Source: Clostridiales bacterium
GTDB lineage: Bacteria; Bacillota; Clostridia; Christensenellales; Aristaeellaceae
Assembly: GCA_004557805.1 (NCBI GenBank)
Contig: SFFS01000078.1
Span: 1-10,873 of the forward strand
DNA: 10,873 bases
Direction of reading: 5' to 3'
Both the position numbers and the translations under genes were made by a program. The notes below the pieces were generated by a model, which made no database searches, was not told the origin of the DNA, and worked only from the letters and a program-made list of their open reading frames with translations. This document shows, piece after piece, positions 1 through 6,461 of this stretch (its first letter is position 1; every line of letters starts with the position of its first letter).

Positions 1-274
1 CGACAGGCCTGTCGATCGCGGCAAGCCCATCCGCAACGCTCAGCCTTGCCCGCGAAGCCAGCCTCAGCGAGGCCAGCAGCTCGCGCGCCTTCTGCAAAGA
101 CGGGGCGCTGACGTCGCTGGCGAGGATCGTCAGCGACGGGCATCGCTCCAGCAGCCCGGCCGTCAGAAAGCCGTGATCGCAGCCTACGTCCGCCGCGCAG
201 GGCGCTTCGCGGCCTGTGACGGCCTCCAGAACGAGATCTGCGATGGCACCGAGCCTCTCGTCGAGCCTGATCAT
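1..274 (-). CDS. trmK: tRNA (adenine(22)-N1)-methyltransferase TrmK, partial (C-terminus beyond window)
   Basis: This is a class I SAM-dependent methyltransferase; the TrmK family methylates N1 of adenine 22 in bacterial tRNAs, in the cytoplasm. I translated 91 codons from the ATG at 274 to the window edge. The protein opens MIRLDERLGAIADLV, then the SAM-binding loop ADVGCDHGFLTAGLL (motif I, about residues 28-42), then LASDVSAPSLQKARELL (motif II with its acidic residue) and VADGLAAI. This order and the DxGCDHG form are characteristic of TrmK (B. subtilis YqfN). A GGAGG ribosome binding site lies about 8 bases upstream (around 281-287). The gene follows rpoD, as is usual in Bacillota, where a YqfO/Nif3-like gene normally comes next; that would be outside the window. 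A hairpin separates it from rpoD. Only about 40% of the usual length (about 230 residues) is visible, so the call rests on the N-terminus and on position. Confidence 0.85.
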   Translation of the reverse strand, partial: MIRLDERLGAIADLVLEAVTGREAPCAADVGCDHGFLTAGLLERCPSLTILASDVSAPSLQKARELLASLRLASRARLSVADGLAAIDRPV

Positions 275-305
275 CGGCTTCCTCCTCTCCGTCTTTCCCG
301 GTTAT

Positions 306-336
306 CAAAAGCGAGGGACATCAATCCCTCGCTTTG
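306..336 (-). terminator. Hairpin between rpoD and trmK, probable intrinsic terminator or attenuator
   Basis: A perfect 10-bp stem pairs AAAGCGAGGG (308-317) with CCCTCGCTTT (326-335) around an 8-base loop. It lies about 28 bases past the rpoD stop codon. On the minus strand the stem ends in a short T run (CGCTTTTGATAA), weaker than a classical U tract. It probably ends or reduces rpoD readthrough into trmK. Confidence 0.6.
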
Positions 337-363
337 TTTCCAACACAGTCATCCTTTGACCGA

Positions 364-1464
364 TTACTCCAGATAATCCTTGAGCTTCTTGCTGCGGCTG
401 GGATGGCGCAGCTTGCGCAGTGCCTTCGCCTCAATCTGACGGATGCGCTCGCGCGTGACGTTGAATTCCTGGCCGACCTCCTCGAGCGTGCGCTGGCGCC
501 CGTCTTCCAGGCCAAAGCGCAGCGAGAGCACCTTCTTCTCGCGCGGCGTCAGCGTGTCGAGTACGCTCATCAGCTGCTCCTTCATCAGCGTAAAGGAAGC
601 GGCCTCCGCGGGCGGCGGCGCGTCGTCGTCCTGGATGAAGTCGCCGAGGTGGGAATCCTCCTCCTCGCCGATCGGCGTTTCCAGCGAAACCGGCTCCTGC
701 GCGATTTTGATGATCTCGCGCACCTTTTCCTCGGAGATATTCATCTCCTTGGCGATTTCCTCCGGCAGCGGTTCGCGCCCCAGCTCCTGCAAAAGCTGGC
801 GGGATACGCGGATGAGCTTGTTGATCGTCTCCACCATGTGCACCGGAATGCGGATGGTGCGGGCCTGATCCGCGATGGCGCGGGTGATGGCCTGCCGAAT
901 CCACCAGGTGGCATACGTCGAGAACTTATAACCTTTACGGTAATCAAACTTCTCGACGGCCTTGATCAGTCCCAGGTTTCCCTCCTGGATCAGATCCAGG
1001 AACAGCATGCCGCGGCCAACATAGCGTTTGGCGATGGAAACCACAAGCCGCAGGTTCGCTTCTGCCAGCTTGCGCTTGGCCTGCTCATCGCCCTGCTCCA
1101 TGCGCTTGGCGATTTCAATTTCCTCTTCCGCCGTAAGAAGCGGCACCTTGCCGATCTCCTTGAGGTACATGCGCACCGGGTCATCGATACTGATGCCCTC
1201 GGGAACGGACAGATCCAGTTCTTCCTCCGCGGCGGGCTCCGCCGTCTTTTCGCCGTTCTTTCCCTCGGCGTCGGGCTTGGGCAGCTCATTGACCACCTCG
1301 ATGCCCATCGCTTCCAACGATTCAAGGATGCGGTCAAACTGGTCGGGCTCAATCTCGATATCGCCCAACATGTTCATGATTTCCTTATACGTGAGCACGC
1401 CTTTGGCCTTACCGGCCTTTACAAGCTCGTTAACGCACTTGTGCCTTTCATCGGGCGCAGTCAT
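364..1464 (-). CDS. rpoD: RNA polymerase primary sigma factor (sigma-70 / SigA)
   Basis: This is the housekeeping sigma factor that directs core RNA polymerase to -35/-10 promoters. Counting from the upstream TTG, region 1.1 covers roughly residues 1-60 and is followed by an acidic Glu/Pro/Ala linker. Region 1.2 starts at DPVRMYLKEIG (about 96). Region 2 runs from ANLRLVVSIAKRY through DLIQEGNLGLIKAVEKFD to the promoter-melting segment FSTYATWWIRQAITRAI (182-198). The region 4.2 helix-turn-helix is TLEEVGQEFNVTRERIRQIE (327-346). At about 366 residues it has the compact SigA length of Bacillota and lacks the long non-conserved insert of proteobacterial RpoD. The start is ambiguous. AAAGGAG at 1477-1483 is 9 bases from TTG 1467 and 12 from ATG 1464, and the two differ by one codon. 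The ribosome binding site overlaps the dnaG stop, so the two genes are probably co-transcribed and translationally coupled. Confidence 0.97.
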   Translation of the reverse strand: MTAPDERHKCVNELVKAGKAKGVLTYKEIMNMLGDIEIEPDQFDRILESLEAMGIEVVNELPKPDAEGKNGEKTAEPAAEEELDLSVPEGISIDDPVRMYLKEIGKVPLLTAEEEIEIAKRMEQGDEQAKRKLAEANLRLVVSIAKRYVGRGMLFLDLIQEGNLGLIKAVEKFDYRKGYKFSTYATWWIRQAITRAIADQARTIRIPVHMVETINKLIRVSRQLLQELGREPLPEEIAKEMNISEEKVREIIKIAQEPVSLETPIGEEEDSHLGDFIQDDDAPPPAEAASFTLMKEQLMSVLDTLTPREKKVLSLRFGLEDGRQRTLEEVGQEFNVTRERIRQIEAKALRKLRHPSRSKKLKDYLE

Positions 1465-1473
1465 CAATGCGTA

Positions 1474-3228
1474 TCACTCCTTTCGGCCGGGGCCAAGGCT
1501 CTTTTTCTCGTTCGTCAGCATCATAATCTCTTTCAGAAGGCTTCCCTTCCGTTCCGGCTCCGCGCCGGACATTTCCGCCTTCAGCGCGGCAATCCGCTTC
1601 TCAATCCATTCCCGCCGCATGCATTCCAAGCATTCGGCAACCATCTGCATCGCTTCGTCCTGCGCCACTTTCGGCTCGGATGAGAGAATCTCCAACAGCA
1701 GCTTTCGCCGTGCCTCGTCCTCTGTCGTCACCAGCAGCGCGTCAGGCTTTTTGCCTGCCAGCAGCTGCTGCGCCAGCCAGCGGTTGTCCCTGTTTTCAAA
1801 CTTGTCCTCCGAAACTATGCCTTCCGGCACGAGTCCGAAGCACATCAATTCCAGCAGCGTCCGTTCCGCGCGCGAACCGGCGTCGGCCTGCATCGCGGCC
1901 GCAGGCCGGATAACGGGCACTTCGCGCCGTCTTTCCGATGGCGGTTGCTTTTCCGGAGCGATGCCGATCTGCTGCAGGAGCACCTCGCGCGAATAGCCTG
2001 TCTCCACCGAAAGCCTTTTGAGCAGGTTTTCAAGCTCCACCGGCTGTTTGACGCTGCGCAGGATCTCCGCGCTGGCCATAGCGTATTTCGCGCGGCCTTC
2101 CTCGTCGGAAAGGTCGAGCCCGTCCCGCGCGCGCAGCATCCGATACAGCACGCCGGACATCGGCTTGAGCGCCTCGAACGCCTCTTTGCCATGATCGCGG
2201 ATGAACTCGTCCGGATCCTGTCCGCCGGGGATGACCAGCACGCGGCACGGAATCCCCGCCGCATCGAAAATACCGATCGCGCGAAGGATCGCGTTCTGCC
2301 CGGCGGAGTCGCCGTCATAGGCAGCCCAAATCTCCGGCGCGTAGCGGGAAAGCAGCTTCGCCTGCTCCTCGGTGAGCGAGGTTCCCAGCGTCGCGGCGAC
2401 GCCCTCGATTCCATGGCTGACGAGCGACACCACATCCATATATCCTTCCACCAGCAGCACACGCTTCAGGTTCTTCGTCTTGCGCAGAAGGTTTGCGGCA
2501 TAGACGTTATGGCGTTTATTAAACGCAGGCGTGTCGGCGGTGTTGAGATACTTCGGCTGCGCATCTCCCAGCGCCCGGCCGCCGAAGCCGAGCACGGAAC
2601 CGCGCGCGTCGATAATCGGGAACATCGCGCGGTTGCGGAACATGTCGAACGCACGCTCCTCCTTGCGCACGGTCAGACCGGCCTGCGCAAGCAGTTCAAC
2701 GGAGGCGCCCTGCGCCTCCAAATGCTTTGTCAGCGCATCCCAGCGGTTGAGCGACGCGCCGATGCCGAACAGGCGAATCGTCCGGTCGTCCAACCCGCGC
2801 CCGTGGAGATATTCCAGCACATGCGCGCCCTCGGGCGTATAGAGGGTTTTATGGAAAAACATCGCCGCCTCGCGGTTGAGGCGCAGGATATTTTCCCGCA
2901 GCGTGCGGCGTTCTTCCTCCCGGGCGTCGTCCGGCGCGTCGGGAAGCGTCACATGGAACTTATCGGCCAGATAGCGCACCGCTTCGGAAAAGTCCATCCG
3001 CTCCATGCCCATGACAAAATCAAAAACCGTTCCGCCCGCCTTGCACCCGAAGCAATAATACAATCCATGCTCCGGATCCACCTTGAACGAAGCAGTTTTC
3101 TCTCCGTGGAACGGACAAAGCCCCCAATAGCTGCGCCCTTTCTGTTTCAGCTGCACATATTCCGACACGACAGACAAAATATCCGCGCGCGCGCGCAGAT
3201 CCTCAAGCCAATCTGTCGGATACCGCAT
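1474..3228 (-). CDS. dnaG: DNA primase
   Basis: This 584-residue primase makes RNA primers for chromosomal replication. The N-terminal CHC2 zinc ribbon has ligands C38, H41, C59 and C62 (CPFH and CFGC). The catalytic core follows with the DnaG signature FRNRAMFPIIDARG (197-210) and FGGRAL. The TOPRIM domain holds VLLVEGYMDVV (E261), the metal-binding pair AAYDGDSAG (D305, D307) and GGQDPDEF (D338, D340). The C-terminal part is poorly conserved, as usual for the helicase-interacting region, and ends in a charged tail. The ATG at 3228 is well supported by GGAGG about 7 bases upstream. It ends at a TGA (1474-1476) a few bases before rpoD. With dgt upstream this is the standard Clostridial arrangement. 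No truncation or missing catalytic residue is seen. Confidence 0.97.
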   Translation of the reverse strand: MRYPTDWLEDLRARADILSVVSEYVQLKQKGRSYWGLCPFHGEKTASFKVDPEHGLYYCFGCKAGGTVFDFVMGMERMDFSEAVRYLADKFHVTLPDAPDDAREEERRTLRENILRLNREAAMFFHKTLYTPEGAHVLEYLHGRGLDDRTIRLFGIGASLNRWDALTKHLEAQGASVELLAQAGLTVRKEERAFDMFRNRAMFPIIDARGSVLGFGGRALGDAQPKYLNTADTPAFNKRHNVYAANLLRKTKNLKRVLLVEGYMDVVSLVSHGIEGVAATLGTSLTEEQAKLLSRYAPEIWAAYDGDSAGQNAILRAIGIFDAAGIPCRVLVIPGGQDPDEFIRDHGKEAFEALKPMSGVLYRMLRARDGLDLSDEEGRAKYAMASAEILRSVKQPVELENLLKRLSVETGYSREVLLQQIGIAPEKQPPSERRREVPVIRPAAAMQADAGSRAERTLLELMCFGLVPEGIVSEDKFENRDNRWLAQQLLAGKKPDALLVTTEDEARRKLLLEILSSEPKVAQDEAMQMVAECLECMRREWIEKRIAALKAEMSGAEPERKGSLLKEIMMLTNEKKSLGPGRKE

Positions 3229-3327
3229 CTTTCAACCTCCACTGCTATGCATTCATTCGCCGCGCCGCCTGTTTTTCCTGCAAATTACGGACAAAAATTG
3301 CAGCTTCATTCGCCTGAAAAGGAAAAT
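3229..3327 (-). other. dgt-dnaG intergenic region
   Basis: This 99-base gap is more A+T-rich on its dgt side than the genes around it. It contains the dnaG ribosome binding site GGAGG (3236-3240). It also has an inverted repeat CTGCAA (3278-3283) / TTGCAG (3298-3303) with a 14-base spacer, and two direct copies of GCGAATGAA on the minus strand. I see no convincing -35/-10 pair and no classical terminator, so dnaG may be transcribed from the dgt promoter or from a weak local one. Confidence 0.35.
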
Positions 3328-4332
3328 TTATTCTTTTTCAAACGCATCTGGCAAAAAAAGCTGTCGGAAACTCTGCATCGCATAGCGGTCCGTCATCCCC
3401 GCGACAAAATCGGCCACCGAGCGCTCCATGCCCTCGGTATAGGCGCGCTCGATATAATCGTTGGGCATGCAGTCCGGATGCTCCATATAATAAGAAAAGA
3501 GCATCTCCAACATGCGCGACGCCTTGCGCTCCTCGTTAACAACCCAGTCGCGCATATATACGCGCTCGAACATGAACGCGCGAAGCGCGGTCGAAGCGTC
3601 GCCTACCGCCTCGCTCATACGCAGCCCCTGCCCGTCGGCACTTTCCTGCACAATATCCGCCACCATCGTATTGATGCGCTGTCCCGTCGTTTCGCCCAGC
3701 ACGCGAATCGCCTCGCGCGGCAGATCGGCGGGTTTCAGCACCCCGGCGCGAAGCGCGTCGTCAATATCGTGGTTCAGATACGCAATGCGGTCGGCGCGCG
3801 AAACGCACTGTCCTTCCAGCGTCGCAGGCGCCTGCGCGCCGGAATGGTGCAGGATTCCGTCCCGTACCTCCCAGGTGAGGTTCAGCCCCTCGCCCTCGCG
3901 TTCCAGCTTTGTCACCACGCGCAGGCTCTGTTCGCGATGCTTGAAGCCGTCGTGCATCAGCCGGTCGAGCACGCGCTCGCCCATATGTCCAAACGGCGTA
4001 TGCCCCAGATCGTGCCCGAGCGCGATGGCCTCGGCCAGGTCCTCGTTCAGCCGCAGCGACCGTGCGAGCGTCCGCGCAATCTGCGCCACCTCAAGCGTGT
4101 GCGTCAGGCGCGTGCGGTAATGGTCGCCCTCCGGCGAAAGGAAGCACTGCGTCTTGTGCTTGAGTCTGCGGAAGGATTTCGAATGCAGAATCCTGTCGCG
4201 GTCGCGCTGGAATTCCGTACGCATGGTATCCTCGTCGATCGTTTTTTCTCTGCCGCGCGTGTTCGCGCTTCTGGTCGCGCAGGGCGCAAGCCACTGTTCC
4301 TCCCGCGCTTCGAGTTCTTCACGAATCGTCAC
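3328..4332 (-). CDS. dgt: Deoxyguanosinetriphosphate triphosphohydrolase-like HD protein
   Basis: This HD-domain dNTP triphosphohydrolase belongs to the Dgt family, which cleaves dNTPs to deoxynucleosides and triphosphate and so affects dNTP pools. From the GTG at 4332 the 334-residue protein begins VTIREELEAREEQWLAP, matching the usual family N-terminus, and continues with FQRDRDRILHSKSFRRLKHK. The metal-binding H...HD...D set is visible: H78 in RLTHTLEVAQIA, H107-D108 in ALGHDLGHTPFG, and D181 in SRADRIAYLNHD. The frame stays open upstream to a possible start at 4443, but the extra 37 residues look nothing like the family and would overlap the hairpin at 4443-4477. AAAGGGG (4341-4347), 8 bases before the GTG, supports the shorter start. 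It precedes dnaG, the common Bacillota order. Substrate preference among dNTPs cannot be read from sequence. Confidence 0.93.
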   Translation of the reverse strand: MTIREELEAREEQWLAPCATRSANTRGREKTIDEDTMRTEFQRDRDRILHSKSFRRLKHKTQCFLSPEGDHYRTRLTHTLEVAQIARTLARSLRLNEDLAEAIALGHDLGHTPFGHMGERVLDRLMHDGFKHREQSLRVVTKLEREGEGLNLTWEVRDGILHHSGAQAPATLEGQCVSRADRIAYLNHDIDDALRAGVLKPADLPREAIRVLGETTGQRINTMVADIVQESADGQGLRMSEAVGDASTALRAFMFERVYMRDWVVNEERKASRMLEMLFSYYMEHPDCMPNDYIERAYTEGMERSVADFVAGMTDRYAMQSFRQLFLPDAFEKE

Positions 4333-4340
4333 AAAAACCG

Positions 4341-4347
4341 CCCCTTT
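4341..4347 (-). promoter_or_regulatory. Ribosome binding site that fixes the dgt GTG start
   Basis: AAAGGGG lies 8 bases upstream of GTG 4332. The identical motif at the same 8-base spacing precedes the reductase ATG at 6223. This, with family N-terminal similarity, argues against the upstream in-frame starts (4443 and others) for dgt. Confidence 0.6.
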
Positions 4348-4369
4348 GCATCTTGCACACTTTTTTGGC

Positions 4370-4375
4370 AGTATA
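4370..4375 (-). promoter_or_regulatory. Possible -10 element for dgt
   Basis: TATACT, within TGGTATATACT on the minus strand, is a good -10 match about 38 bases before the dgt GTG and upstream of its ribosome binding site. I find no recognisable -35 hexamer at 16-18 bases; that position is an A run. Weak support only. Confidence 0.3.
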
Positions 4376-4442
4376 TACCACACGGCGTAGTTTTTTTCCT
4401 GCATGTTCGGATTTTTTGCCATTTCGCAGCGGTATCCCATCA

Positions 4443-4477
4443 CAAAGGCTCCGCGCCGATACGACGCGGAGCCTTTG
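4443..4477 (-). terminator. Strong GC-rich hairpin downstream of the reductase gene
   Basis: A perfect 13-bp stem pairs CAAAGGCTCCGCG (4443-4455) with CGCGGAGCCTTTG (4465-4477) around a 9-base loop. It begins 15 bases past the reductase stop codon and is followed on the minus strand by TGATGGG rather than a T run. Its position suggests a terminator or mRNA 3'-end stabiliser for the reductase transcript; the missing U tract makes efficient intrinsic termination uncertain. Confidence 0.6.
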
Positions 4478-4492
4478 CGATAAATTCATCTC

Positions 4493-6223
4493 TTACTTTT
4501 CTTCAAACGCGCTCTGCGCAGCGATGCGGCCGAACACGAAAATATCGGCGCAGGCGTTGCCGCCCAGACGGTTGGAGCCATGGATGCCGCCGCAGACCTC
4601 TCCCGCAGCGTACAGGCCCGGAATCGCTTCGCCGTTGGTGTCGATGACGCGCGCATCCACGTCAATCTTCACGCCGCCCATGGTGTGATGCAGGCAGGGG
4701 CGCTGCTTGGCGGAGGCCCAGAAGGGACCCACTTCGATGGTGTGATCATATACGGCGCGGCCGAATTCGTCCTCGCCGTTGCCTTTGACCAGCTCATTGA
4801 ACGCTTCCACCGTCTTCACCAGGTTTTCAGCATTGACGCCGATCTGTTCCGCCAGTTCTTCCAGCGTATCGCCGCGATAGATCTTGCCCGCTTCCAGCAG
4901 CGCGTCGATGTTGCTGCCGGTAATGCTTTCATCGGCCACGCGCTGATCGCCGATCATGTACATATACTTTTCAGGCTGTTCCAGAATGGCGTTGCTCATC
5001 ACGTCGCGGCGGCCGTCCTCACGCACGAAGCGGTTGCCTTCCACGTTAACGAAAATCTGGTTTTCAATGGCCGTGCTCACGCAGTTGCCGGTAATGGGCA
5101 GCATCTGCACATATTCAATACCCTCCGTCGCCGCGCCGATGGCAACCGCCATGTCAATGCCGTCGCCGGTCGCGCCGGGATGGTTGGAAGTGGTGATATC
5201 TTCCGGAATGTTCGGGTTATAGGAGCGGCAGCGCTCGATATCAGCGGCGAAGCCGCCGGTAGCCAGAATCACGCCCTTTTCCGCCCTGAATTCATACGGT
5301 GTTCCGGTAGCGGTGTCTTCCGCGAGCACGCCCACAACGCGTCCATCGGACACGATGAGCTCCTTGGCTTCCATGTTCACAATGATTTCCTGACCCATTT
5401 CTTCGCAGGCGGCTTCCAGCGGAAGGATGAAGTCAGAGCCGATCGAGTTCACGGGATAATGCGTGCGCGGCCAGGTCGCGCCGATAACGGTGGTGATCGT
5501 CTGCTTGAACTCGCAGCCCAGGTCTTCCAGCCAGTGAATGGAATCCAGCGCGTTTTCGCACAGCACGGTGATCAATTCCAGATTGCCCACCCGGTCGCCG
5601 CCGTCGTAGGTCTGCTGAATGTGCAGTTCGATGGAATCTTCGATTCCCTGCGCAGCCTGCAGCTCCGGGTCCACCGCGTTGTAAGCCGCGCCGCAGCGGA
5701 TGGTATTGCCGCCGATGACGGGCATCTTCTCGATCACAACGCATTTCATTCCCAGCTGTCCCAGCTTCACCGCCGCGGCAAGGCCCGCTCCGCCAGCGCC
5801 GACGACCACAACGGGCGTTTCAACGGTCACTTTTTCGCCCGCGACCTTTTCCTTCTCAACAACCGTCTGCAGCGCGTCCACATCGCCGCCCGCCTGCTTG
5901 ATGCAATCAGCCACGGCCGCGATGATCGCTTCGCTGGTCATCGTCGCGCCCGCAACGGTATCAACCGCCAGCGACTGGTTTTCAACAATCGCCGCCGGAA
6001 TGCTTTCAATAGCCGGATCGGACAGGCCGGCCGTCTCCTCATGACTGACGACGGCAACGCTTTCGACGGCGTCTTCCGTCAGCGTCACTTCAACAGTGAC
6101 CAGCCCCATTTTGCCCTGCGCCTGGCCGGTATAAACGCCCGGCGTGAACGCAGTCTGCGCCAAAGCCGAAACCGAGCAAAGCAGCAGGCACAGAACAAGA
6201 ACGACAGAGAAAAACCGCTTCAT
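4493..6223 (-). CDS. Secreted FMN-binding / FAD fumarate-reductase-like flavoprotein (organic acid reductase)
   Basis: This 576-residue protein resembles the flavoprotein reductases that reduce fumarate, urocanate, acrylate-type and similar acceptors outside the cytoplasm. It begins with a Sec signal peptide (MKRFFSVVLVLCLLLC, probable cleavage after ALA near residue 22); the cysteines there do not form a lipobox. An FMN-binding domain (about 28-120) carries VDTVAGATMTS, the ApbE-type flavinylation site, with T94 as the likely covalent FMN residue. The FAD domain starts with VVVGAGGAGLAAAVKLG (139-155) and ends with GLYAAGEVCGGIHGSNRLGG. Active-site candidates by similarity to flavocytochrome c3 are R406 (proton donor), H513 in LHHTMGG and R552. 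The family histidine in QxHP is replaced by L375 (QMLP). No haem-binding CxxCH is present, so electrons probably arrive through the FMN domain. The ATG at 6223 is chosen for its ribosome binding site (AAAGGGG, 8 bases) and because the signal peptide follows directly. Substrate unknown. Confidence 0.9.
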   Translation of the reverse strand: MKRFFSVVLVLCLLLCSVSALAQTAFTPGVYTGQAQGKMGLVTVEVTLTEDAVESVAVVSHEETAGLSDPAIESIPAAIVENQSLAVDTVAGATMTSEAIIAAVADCIKQAGGDVDALQTVVEKEKVAGEKVTVETPVVVVGAGGAGLAAAVKLGQLGMKCVVIEKMPVIGGNTIRCGAAYNAVDPELQAAQGIEDSIELHIQQTYDGGDRVGNLELITVLCENALDSIHWLEDLGCEFKQTITTVIGATWPRTHYPVNSIGSDFILPLEAACEEMGQEIIVNMEAKELIVSDGRVVGVLAEDTATGTPYEFRAEKGVILATGGFAADIERCRSYNPNIPEDITTSNHPGATGDGIDMAVAIGAATEGIEYVQMLPITGNCVSTAIENQIFVNVEGNRFVREDGRRDVMSNAILEQPEKYMYMIGDQRVADESITGSNIDALLEAGKIYRGDTLEELAEQIGVNAENLVKTVEAFNELVKGNGEDEFGRAVYDHTIEVGPFWASAKQRPCLHHTMGGVKIDVDARVIDTNGEAIPGLYAAGEVCGGIHGSNRLGGNACADIFVFGRIAAQSAFEEK

Positions 6224-6281
6224 AGAAAATTCCCCTTTCATTTTTCTGAATTGCGCTATGAAAAATTTCATTCAAATACAG

Positions 6282-6295
6282 TTTTACCTGTAAAA
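6282..6295. promoter_or_regulatory. Palindrome TTTTACCTGTAAAA, candidate operator in the reductase leader
   Basis: This is a perfect 6-bp inverted repeat (TTTTAC / GTAAAA) around CT, located roughly +29 to +43 from the predicted reductase transcription start. Its size and symmetry suit a LacI-family dimer, and the position would suit roadblock repression. It lacks the central CG typical of many LacI-family operators. Confidence 0.4.
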
Positions 6296-6322
6296 TCTTG
6301 AAAAAATCCCATACAATTCAGT

Positions 6323-6339
6323 ATATAGCGATTCTATAT
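6323..6339. promoter_or_regulatory. Inverted repeat ATATAG-N5-CTATAT overlapping the reductase -10
   Basis: ATATAG (6323-6328) and CTATAT (6334-6339) form a perfect 6-bp inverted repeat around CGATT. The repeat covers the predicted -10 and the start site of the reductase promoter, where a bound repressor would block polymerase. It is A+T-rich, so chance symmetry is possible. Confidence 0.35.
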
Positions 6340-6359
6340 TAAAGATATTTCTTTGTCAA
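6331..6359 (-). promoter_or_regulatory. Sigma-70/SigA promoter of the reductase gene
   Basis: On the minus strand there is a perfect -35 TTGACA (6354-6359), a 17-base spacer, and -10 TAGAAT (6331-6336), one mismatch from TATAAT. The expected start is near 6324, giving a leader of about 100 bases before the ATG at 6223. This is the best promoter seen in the window. Confidence 0.8.
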
Positions 6360-6360
6360 T

Positions 6361-6383
6361 CTGAAAAAATGAAAATTTTTCAG
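6361..6383. promoter_or_regulatory. Inverted repeat CTGAAAAA-N7-TTTTTCAG just upstream of the reductase -35
   Basis: A perfect 8-bp inverted repeat, CTGAAAAA (6361-6368) and TTTTTCAG (6376-6383), sits immediately upstream of the reductase -35 and about 80-100 bases before the regulator start codon. It could be an operator shared by the divergent pair or simply A+T-rich symmetry. It has no GC-rich stem, so it is not a terminator. Confidence 0.3.
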
Positions 6384-6416
6384 CCATGTCTCGCGCCCTT
6401 TCCCGCTTCTGTTTTT

Positions 6417-6427
6417 TATGATATGAT
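6417..6427 (+). promoter_or_regulatory. Possible -10 region of the LacI-family regulator
   Basis: Two overlapping TATGAT hexamers (6417-6422 and 6422-6427) lie about 35-45 bases upstream of ATG 6462. No good -35 match is found at the right distance; the position is C/T-rich. Weak promoter, low confidence. Confidence 0.3.
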
Positions 6428-6461
6428 AGAGCCACTATACAGTAAGGCGGGCCATTGCTTT

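Noticed and set aside
334..1683. A 449-codon plus-strand open frame opposite rpoD
   Set aside because: It mirrors the rpoD reading frame; no domain, no ribosome binding site and no supporting context.
4333..4443. N-terminal extension of dgt starting at 4443
   Set aside because: The 37 extra residues do not match the family, would begin inside the hairpin, and the GTG at 4332 has its own good ribosome binding site.
1945..4647. A 900-codon open frame on the plus strand across dnaG and dgt
   Set aside because: It is antisense to two clearly recognised genes, has no recognisable domain, and its composition (rich in Arg, His, Leu) is that of a codon-bias shadow in G+C-rich DNA.
6155..6223. Lipoprotein signal on the reductase
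   Set aside because: Cysteines occur in the hydrophobic stretch, but the residues before them (VLC, LLC) do not fit a lipobox; an ALA-type signal peptidase I site fits better.
4580..6301. A 573-codon plus-strand open frame opposite the reductase
   Set aside because: It is an antisense shadow of a well-supported gene with signal peptide, motifs and promoter on the other strand.
6369..6461. Longer start for the LacI-family regulator
   Set aside because: The extra residues precede the normal LacI N-terminus (MKTTLREIA) and cross the probable promoter region.
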